Below are positions 61,339-64,000 of a DNA stretch of 64,000 nucleotides, piece after piece (the stretch's first letter is position 1; each line of letters begins with the position of its first letter). A program made the translations under genes and the position numbers. The DNA is from Anaerolineales bacterium. Its GTDB lineage: Bacteria > Chloroflexota > Anaerolineae > Anaerolineales > JABWBV01. Where the stretch lies: the NCBI GenBank assembly GCA_020634875.1, contig JACKAX010000014.1:13794-77793 (forward strand), given 5' to 3'. The notes beneath the pieces were generated by a model. That model did not search any database and was not told the DNA's origin. It saw nothing but the letters and a program-made list of their open reading frames with translations.

Positions 61339-61372
61339 GCAAACTGACCGGCTTCAGAGCCGGTCAGTTTGC
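61339..61372 (-). terminator. Terminator of the FG-GAP gene
   Basis: A 15-bp perfect stem (GCAAACTGACCGGCT and its complement) with loop TCAG lies 18 bp after the stop of the FG-GAP gene. Confidence 0.85.
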
Positions 61373-61389
61373 ATGCAATGAAATAACGG

Positions 61390-63513
61390 TTAGTGAATGG
61401 CAAAAGGCAAATATATCTTATAGTCTTGTTGTTCAACCGTTACGGTAAAGGTTTTTGTATCTGCCGCCCCATCGCTATCGGTCACGGTGACTTTTACCGT
61501 GTAAATTCCAGGGGTTTTGTACAGGTAGTCGGCGGAGAATTCGGTCACGCCCGCGTCGAGGATGATGGTTTCGGTAATAGTATTGGTCCATTGAATGGTG
61601 ACGGTGTGGGTGTCGAGGAGACCCGGATCGGTAAAGGAGGCGGTGAGGGTGAAGGTATCTCCCGCGAGGAGGGTTTGGTCAGGAAGGGCTGCGAGTTCAG
61701 GGGCAATATTAATTTCTACGCTCGTAACGCTTGTATTATTCGAGGGATTGCCATCGGGAGATTGACTCTGAATGATGACCGTGTTAATCAAAGCATATTC
61801 ATTGTTAACCGTCTCTGACAAAAGGCCAGAAATTGTAATGGTGCCCCCAACCCCGGGAGCAAGACTAGGAATTTGCCAGACATAATTTGTTCCCCCCACC
61901 GGAACTATGCTTACACCGCTATGTGTAATTGAAACATCGGTCAATTCGACGGGTAACACATCGGTAATCAACGTTTCGGGGGCCGGTAATTCACCGTTAT
62001 TTGTAAAAACCAGCGTATAGGTAATAGGATCGCCGGGCATCATCAGGGAAGTTGAAACGGATTGGGAAATAGCCGGATCAGAGGGATTCATATTGACCCA
62101 GACTCTTCCCGGCCCATAATTATTCATCAACATCGCATCCTGATCCCCGTCCCCATCCAAATCGCCTAACGCAGCCGCTATCGTATCCAAACTGTCTAAA
62201 ATTTGTCCGCTATCCGTAAAAACCCCTGTGCCATTATTCAGCCAGACAACAATCCCTTCAAACAAACCATTTACTGCAAACGCATCCATATCCCCGTCCC
62301 CATCTAAATCCCCTAAAGCTACATCATTACTATCCGAATTCCCCAAATTCTGACCAAGCGTAAAAACCCCACTCCCATTATTCATCCAAACATGATCCGG
62401 CCCATCCCATACCGCCACATACAAATCCAGGTCGCCATCCCCATTCAAATCGCCAAATTCAGCTTCCACCCCCAGATAATTGTTGTCGAGTAATTGTCCA
62501 CTATCGGTAAATCCACCTGCCCCATCATTGAGCCAAATTTTATCTCCACCGGAAAACTGGTAATAGCTAATAAAAACATCGAGATCATAATCGCCATCCA
62601 CATCCCCTACCGCCACAGTCAAGGTACTATCCCCTAACGCTTGCACGCTTTCCGTAAACACCGCATTGCCATTATTCAGCAAGATCGTCGCCACAGGCGC
62701 GTCCTGCCCGTTCACAATGACCGCATCCAAATCGCCATCCCCATCAAAATCACCCAAAGCGACATCTTCCGTCCCTAAACCTGGGGCAAGATGTCGCGTG
62801 AAATCACCCGTGCCATCATTAATCCAGACATGATTACCAGCATACCCACTCGAAAAGGCATCCAGATCACCATCCCCATCCAAATCGCCAAATTCAACCG
62901 CGGTCATCGCGCCATCTACCAAAAGCTGACCGCTATCCGAAAAATGACCAGTCCCATCATTGAGCCAAACGTATGAAGCTGGATCAAAAGTCCCGATAAA
63001 CGCATCGAGATCATGATCCCCATCCACATCGCCCAACGCAACCGCAAAATTTGTCCCGTTACTCAAACTCTGATTCGTGTCATCAAACACGCCACTCCCA
63101 CCCCCAGCGGCTCGAAATTGCCAGACCGTTGGAGCAAACGGGCCTTGTCCGTTATTGTTCAAAGTCCCCGTCGTCGCACTGACATTGACCACTTCCCCGG
63201 CCATAAAAGGAAAATCTGGCGCAAGGGAAATCGTTCCATTCTCAACATTGTATTCCCCAAAGCGTAACCCGGTTTGCATCCCAAAAACGGCAAAGGTTTC
63301 GGGTGAAACTGTACTCGGATCAATCGCCTCGTCATACGAAATCGAAACGGTTGAAGTGAGCGGGGCCGTGAAAGAATTTATGGATGGTTCCACGATCGGA
63401 TTGCCAGGCACTAAAGGAAATGCCGCGAATCCACCCCAAGCAGGAATCACAACCAGGCATATTAAAACGAACAACGTAACCAATATGCCTTTAAACGACT
63501 TACTTTTATCCAT
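61390..63513 (-). CDS. Secreted FG-GAP/VCBS-repeat protein with YLP tail
   Basis: The 707-residue protein has a signal peptide (MDKSKSFKGILVTLFVLICL), an N-terminal Ig-like domain (SISYDEAIDPSTVSPETFAV), and seven FG-GAP repeats with calcium-loop motifs such as GDVDGDHDLDAF, GDLDGDGDLDAF, GDFDGDGDLDAV, GDVDGDYDLDVF, GDLNGDGDLDLY, GDLDGDGDMDAF and GDLDGDGDQDAM. A DUF11-type domain (PGDPITYTLVFTNNGELPAP) and a PKD-type domain (FTLTASFTDPGLLDTHTVTI) follow. It ends DYKIYLPFAIH. The repeats form a calcium-binding propeller outside the cell; the ligand is unknown. AGGAG precedes the ATG. Confidence 0.85.
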   Translation of the reverse strand: MDKSKSFKGILVTLFVLICLVVIPAWGGFAAFPLVPGNPIVEPSINSFTAPLTSTVSISYDEAIDPSTVSPETFAVFGMQTGLRFGEYNVENGTISLAPDFPFMAGEVVNVSATTGTLNNNGQGPFAPTVWQFRAAGGGSGVFDDTNQSLSNGTNFAVALGDVDGDHDLDAFIGTFDPASYVWLNDGTGHFSDSGQLLVDGAMTAVEFGDLDGDGDLDAFSSGYAGNHVWINDGTGDFTRHLAPGLGTEDVALGDFDGDGDLDAVIVNGQDAPVATILLNNGNAVFTESVQALGDSTLTVAVGDVDGDYDLDVFISYYQFSGGDKIWLNDGAGGFTDSGQLLDNNYLGVEAEFGDLNGDGDLDLYVAVWDGPDHVWMNNGSGVFTLGQNLGNSDSNDVALGDLDGDGDMDAFAVNGLFEGIVVWLNNGTGVFTDSGQILDSLDTIAAALGDLDGDGDQDAMLMNNYGPGRVWVNMNPSDPAISQSVSTSLMMPGDPITYTLVFTNNGELPAPETLITDVLPVELTDVSITHSGVSIVPVGGTNYVWQIPSLAPGVGGTITISGLLSETVNNEYALINTVIIQSQSPDGNPSNNTSVTSVEINIAPELAALPDQTLLAGDTFTLTASFTDPGLLDTHTVTIQWTNTITETIILDAGVTEFSADYLYKTPGIYTVKVTVTDSDGAADTKTFTVTVEQQDYKIYLPFAIH

Positions 63514-63844
63514 CTAATTTTTCTCCTATTCAATTGAAAAGATTTTTTTAGTCTACCCATCTTAAACCCCCTCTGGAGGTTAAGTCAGGCTAACCAAACA
63601 TGCATGAGAAAATTTTACAGATAGGTCATCTCCCCCTCAAAAGGAATTTGCCCCCTAAATTTCAGGACAAAAATCCCCTTTAAGACCAAGCCTTTCATCC
63701 CATCCACTTCGCCGACTGTAGCGCGTCAGCCTCCACCGCCTTTCGCGCCCCCTCCCGCACGGCCTCTGTTTGCCCCTCCACCATCTGCACCACGCACTGC
63801 CAGACAGATTCTAACCGCCATCGAAAGAACGCTTCAAAAATGTC
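63514..63844. other. 331-bp gene-free spacer
   Basis: No gene is clear here. On the minus strand the frame of the endonuclease gene stays open for 49 codons after its TAA stop, to a TGA at 63695-63697, and has coding-like composition (FRWRLESVWQCVVQMVEG, AVREGARKAVEADALQ). It lacks a normal start, so it may be a gene remnant. Confidence 0.5.
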
Positions 63845-64000
63845 TTAAGGCAGTGAAAAATCCACCACCACCGGAAAATGATCGGACGCCAACTGCGAGT
63901 CGCCCGCGTCAAGGCCGTATTGGGCGAGAAGATCGGGAGGAAGGATACCAGTGAAGAAGACGAAACTGTGGGTTGGGGTGAGAACGCTGTCGGTGTAGAG
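63845..64000 (-). CDS. Endonuclease/exonuclease/phosphatase family protein (3' end only)
   Basis: Only the last 51 residues are in the window: LYTDSVLTPTHSFVFFTG, AQYGLDAGDSQLASDHFP and VVVDFSLP. SDHFPVVVDF is the conserved C-terminal Ser-Asp-His motif of the metal-dependent endonuclease/exonuclease/phosphatase fold (DNase I-like). The rest of the gene, its start and its substrate are beyond the right edge. It ends with TAA at 63845-63847. Confidence 0.75.
   Translation of the reverse strand, partial: LYTDSVLTPTHSFVFFTGILPPDLLAQYGLDAGDSQLASDHFPVVVDFSLP

Noticed and set aside
61390..63513. Regularly spaced repeats resembling a CRISPR array.
   Set aside because: They are degenerate FG-GAP codon repeats within an open frame, with variable unit length.

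Overview
The window looks like a chromosomal segment of an uncultured Chloroflexota bacterium, most likely class Anaerolineae. This is inferred from gene content: a PPDK/PPDK-regulator pair, a phosphatidylcholine-synthase-like enzyme, tyrosine catabolism genes, many Thr/Pro-rich lipoproteins, big secreted beta-propeller proteins ending in a YLP tail, and an operon built around a MutL-type (glutamate-mutase-associated) ATPase-fold protein and a DUF6754-like membrane protein. I saw no rRNA, tRNA, phage, CRISPR array or intact insertion sequence.

Layout. 1-11.5 kb: the end of an ABC exporter fused to a cyclic-nucleotide-binding domain, then minus-strand genes for the PPDK regulator, a BNR/propeller secreted protein, PPDK, an Hsp70-like protein, a CYTH protein, a gamma-glutamyl hydrolase and ribosomal protein L19. 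11.6-14.8 kb: gatB (with an odd in-frame repeat insertion), a DUF3048 lipoprotein and a DUF952 protein. 14.9-23.2 kb: a tightly packed eight-gene minus-strand operon of unknown function (small soluble protein, four membrane proteins including a zinc-ribbon protein with many WL motifs, a MutL-like ATPase-fold protein, an unknown protein with a beta-barrel-like segment, and an LPXTG-like protein). 23.3-26.2 kb: PH-like membrane protein, three perfect DnaA boxes, DUF92 protein, DegT aminotransferase. 26.3-33.7 kb: envelope proteins, PpiC isomerase, PlsC, a GAF protein, deoxynucleoside kinase, a stand-alone PEP/pyruvate-binding protein and dnaN. 33.9-41.3 kb: a frameshifted GT-C glycosyltransferase, glutamate dehydrogenase, formyltransferase, a broken DUF4058 gene, a sugar-nucleotide epimerase and a phosphatidylcholine-synthase-like enzyme. 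41.7-44.2 kb: hmgA and hppD (tyrosine to homogentisate to maleylacetoacetate). 44.4-50.4 kb: a six-gene copper-handling/envelope cluster with a CopC-CopD-cytochrome c fusion. 50.6-56.9 kb: an SBBP-repeat secreted protein and a run of small enzymes (VOC, GNAT, alpha/beta hydrolase, DUF3601-like, NADAR, radical SAM). 57-64 kb: a sugar-type ABC binding lipoprotein, a PadR/HAAS pair with a clear promoter-operator, a GH5-like glycosidase, an FG-GAP repeat protein, and the 3' end of an endonuclease/exonuclease/phosphatase gene.

The most unusual large-scale signal is in the spacers. At least ten genes are preceded, 13-80 bp upstream of their start codons, by perfect or near-perfect (often nested) inverted-repeat elements of 35-220 bp. 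Several share arm sequences although their interiors differ, for example the same 15-bp arms 19 kb apart. The other candidates for something new are the eight-gene operon and the three in-phase DnaA boxes at 24.13-24.18 kb, close to a switch in gene orientation and 8.4 kb from dnaN. Names of families come from recognition of motifs by eye; no database search was possible.
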